Source: Oscillospiraceae bacterium (GTDB lineage Bacteria > Bacillota > Clostridia > Oscillospirales > Acutalibacteraceae). Taken from it: 7,810 nt of DNA. The stretch lies in NCBI GenBank assembly GCA_902796295.1, contig CADBOL010000298.1, positions 1 to 7,810 of the forward strand. The letters run 5' to 3'. The notes under the pieces are model-generated. The model saw only the letters and a program-made list of their open reading frames with translations. It did not search any database and was not told where the DNA came from. Position numbers and translations under genes: made by a program. Numbering within the stretch: the first letter of the stretch is position 1; each line of letters opens with the position of its first letter. This document shows positions 6,175 through 7,810 of the stretch, piece after piece.

Positions 6175-7718
6175 ATATCCGGTATCTGAATAATATGTCT
6201 GATTTAAAAGAAAAAAGAAAAGAAAAAGCAGTGAAAAAAGCCGGACGCAGGTCCGGCCTTTTCAGGAAGCACTTTGTCATAACAATGTCGATAATCCTTA
6301 TCGCTTTCATATTCTCGGGCGCGGGGCTCATGCTTCTTGTTTCGGGAGTGTGGATGAATGAGCGTATGGAGATGCTTACCGAAAACACGGTCAGCATACA
6401 GGAAAGCACGAGGGATCTTCTCACTTCAAACTACCTTGAGAGCTTCGGCAGAAACACGGTTATCATGATATGCAATAACCTGCTTCAGCTCTCAAATGCC
6501 ACCGATTCCGATTATTTCATTGTGAATGAATGGGGCAGAGCGGTTTACTGTAAAGACCTTATCAGATCGCTGGGGCTGATTGACAGCAACGGCGACTGTC
6601 TTGTTCACGGCAAATATAAAATCCCGGAAGAGATTATGGAAGTCCTAAGAAAGGGCGAAACATACACCTCAAATGGCGGTGACCTCAACGGTCAGCTTGT
6701 CAATCAGAATTTCATCGTTGCAAAGCCCATAATGAACGGCAGTGATTTCAGGGGCGCAGTCATAGGCACAAAGCCGATTGTCGAGGGCCTTTTCCCCTAC
6801 GTGAGGACCATATTTGTTCTCTTCCTGTTTTCATTCCTGCTTTCGTTTATTCTTTCATTTATCCTCGTTTACCTCTCCACTTTCAATATGGTAAAACCCC
6901 TGCGCCAGATGTCGCGCGCGGCGAAGCAATACGCAAACGGTGATTTCTCGCAGAGAATAAACGTATCAAGCAGGTCAAGGACAGAAATTGACGAGCTCGC
7001 GGAATCCTTCAACAGCATGGCAAAGGATCTCGCCGACCTTGAATCATCAAGGAGGAGCTTTGTTTCAAACGTCTCTCACGAGCTCAAAACGCCGATGACA
7101 TCCATAAGCGGATTCATTGACGGCATCCTCGACGGAACCATTCCGAAAGAGGAGCAGGGCGTTTATCTCAAAATTGTTTCCGACGAAGTCAAGAGGCTTT
7201 CTAGACTTGTTACGGGAATGCTCAACCTCAGCAAGATTGAGGCGGGCAAGCTTGATATCAAGCCCGTGAATTTCGATATCAGCGAAATGATATTCCGTAC
7301 GCTTCTTACATTTGAGCAGAAGATTGACGAGAAAAATATCGAGATAAAGGGCCTTGATGTTATCGACAAAAATGAGATTTTTGCCGATAAGGATATGATA
7401 AACCAGGTCGTATACAATCTGATTGACAACGCCGTAAAATTCACGCCCGCGGGCGGCTATATCGAGGTCAGCTCCAAGCGCGACGCCGAAAAGGTCATCA
7501 TAAAAATCAGAAACAGCGGCAAGGGAATCCCGGCCGATGAGCTTGACAAGGTATTTGAAAGATTCTATAAGCAGGATAAATCCAGAAGCTTCGATGTCAA
7601 GGGCGCGGGCCTCGGCCTCTACCTCTGCAAAACTATCGTCGAGCTCCACGGCGGCCATATCAATGCCCGCAGCGAAGTCGGCGAATACACCGAATTCATA
7701 TTCTCATTACCGGTGTGA
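6162..7718 (+). CDS. Membrane sensor histidine kinase
   Basis: Partner kinase of the upstream regulator, up to 518 residues. Order: basic cytoplasmic N-terminus; first membrane helix about 38-61; extracytoplasmic sensor about 65-212 with a PAS/Cache-like look (VNEWGRAVYC, DSNGDCLVHG, FRGAVIGTKP); second membrane helix about 214-239; HAMP about 240-292 (MVKPLRQMSRAAKQYANGDF). The HisKA H-box SHELKTPMTSISG (305-317) has phospho-accepting H306. The HATPase domain has N-box NLIDNAVKFTP (419-429), G1 NSGKGIP (451-457), F-box FERFYKQD and G2 GAGLGLYLCK (481-490). The first position of G1 is Asn rather than the usual Asp, a variant that also occurs in active kinases. The signal is unknown. The start is undecided: GTG 6162 is the first possible start after an in-frame TAA at 6153, while ATG 6195 would remove 11 residues. 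Neither has a clear ribosome site. Confidence 0.94.
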   Translation: MTKPDIRYLNNMSDLKEKRKEKAVKKAGRRSGLFRKHFVITMSIILIAFIFSGAGLMLLVSGVWMNERMEMLTENTVSIQESTRDLLTSNYLESFGRNTVIMICNNLLQLSNATDSDYFIVNEWGRAVYCKDLIRSLGLIDSNGDCLVHGKYKIPEEIMEVLRKGETYTSNGGDLNGQLVNQNFIVAKPIMNGSDFRGAVIGTKPIVEGLFPYVRTIFVLFLFSFLLSFILSFILVYLSTFNMVKPLRQMSRAAKQYANGDFSQRINVSSRSRTEIDELAESFNSMAKDLADLESSRRSFVSNVSHELKTPMTSISGFIDGILDGTIPKEEQGVYLKIVSDEVKRLSRLVTGMLNLSKIEAGKLDIKPVNFDISEMIFRTLLTFEQKIDEKNIEIKGLDVIDKNEIFADKDMINQVVYNLIDNAVKFTPAGGYIEVSSKRDAEKVIIKIRNSGKGIPADELDKVFERFYKQDKSRSFDVKGAGLGLYLCKTIVELHGGHINARSEVGEYTEFIFSLPV

Positions 7719-7810
7719 GAATAAAATAAATCAATACACGTTTTTAAAATCAATTCAGCGAAAAGTGCGCCGCGCGGCAGATGCCGCGCGGCGCCGGCTT
7801 ATATATCCGC
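7719..7810. other. Gene-free right end
   Basis: AT-rich stretch (7719-7760) after the kinase stop, then the GC hairpin at 7767-7794. No open frame, RNA gene or convincing promoter is visible; TTTTTAAAA at 7741-7749 has no stem before it. Confidence 0.6.
7767..7794. terminator. Strong GC hairpin, possible terminator
   Basis: A perfect 12-bp stem (7767-7778 pairing with 7783-7794) closes an AGAT loop and is entirely G/C. It lies 48 bases after the kinase stop, where a terminator is expected. On the + strand it is followed by CGGCTTATATAT, not a T-tract. On the - strand the stem is followed by ACTTTT, slightly closer to an intrinsic terminator for a convergent gene beyond the right edge. It may alternatively protect the 3' end of the kinase mRNA. 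Confidence 0.45.

Noticed and set aside
7065..7658. 197-codon open frame on the - strand within the kinase gene
   Set aside because: Antisense to the HisKA/HATPase region, with no motif or start signal of its own; open frames here follow from the kinase codon bias.
7741..7749. TTTTTAAAA as terminator T-tract for the kinase gene
   Set aside because: No stable stem precedes it; the only strong hairpin lies downstream.
1..7810. CRISPR arrays, tRNA/rRNA genes, insertion sequences, phage or defence modules
   Set aside because: Reading both strands showed no regularly spaced repeats, tRNA-like cloverleaf, transposase, integrase or defence-type protein; every gene has an ordinary housekeeping, transport or signalling assignment.

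Overview
The window holds eight genes, all on the + strand and closely packed (largest gap between genes about 96 bases). The first gene is cut by the left edge. Good GGAGG-type ribosome sites, a flavodoxin/ferredoxin fusion of the EFR1 type (typical of anaerobes), an OmpR/PhoB-class two-component pair with an extracytoplasmic sensor, and frequent AGA/AGG arginine codons beside GC-rich third positions suggest an anaerobic member of the Bacillota, probably a gut-type clostridial lineage (Oscillospirales-like). This placement is inference; the window has no rRNA or other marker gene.

Layout: (1) 2-787, the C-terminal part of a purple-acid-phosphatase-like metallophosphoesterase with a hydrophobic tail. 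(2) 845-2269, a MelB-like GPH-family sugar:cation symporter, preceded by a GC-rich stem-loop. (3) 2366-4309, a tightly overlapping run of a TetR-family regulator, an RluA-family pseudouridine synthase and an EFR1 flavodoxin/ferredoxin protein, joined by ATGAATGA and ATGA stop/start overlaps. A perfect TATAAT and a dyad that could be the regulator's own operator lie just upstream. (4) 4329-5369, galM (aldose 1-epimerase), 19 bases behind the EFR1 gene and probably on the same transcript. (5) 5449-7718, a response regulator and its sensor histidine kinase, behind an AT-rich promoter region with two near-identical 11-base direct repeats 22 bases apart. (6) 7719-7810, a gene-free end with a perfect 12-bp GC hairpin.

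How they may work together: the symporter and mutarotase fit uptake and anomer conversion of a galactoside or similar sugar, but they lie in different transcription units and no glycosidase or galactokinase is visible. The TetR-RluA-EFR1 run mixes regulation, RNA modification and electron transfer, with no obvious common pathway. The two-component pair is a complete, intact signalling unit with an unknown stimulus. I see no convincing undescribed system. The most useful leads are regulatory: the TetR operator/promoter dyad, the direct repeats before the response regulator, the stem-loop over the kinase start, and two GC hairpins lacking a T-tract on the + strand.
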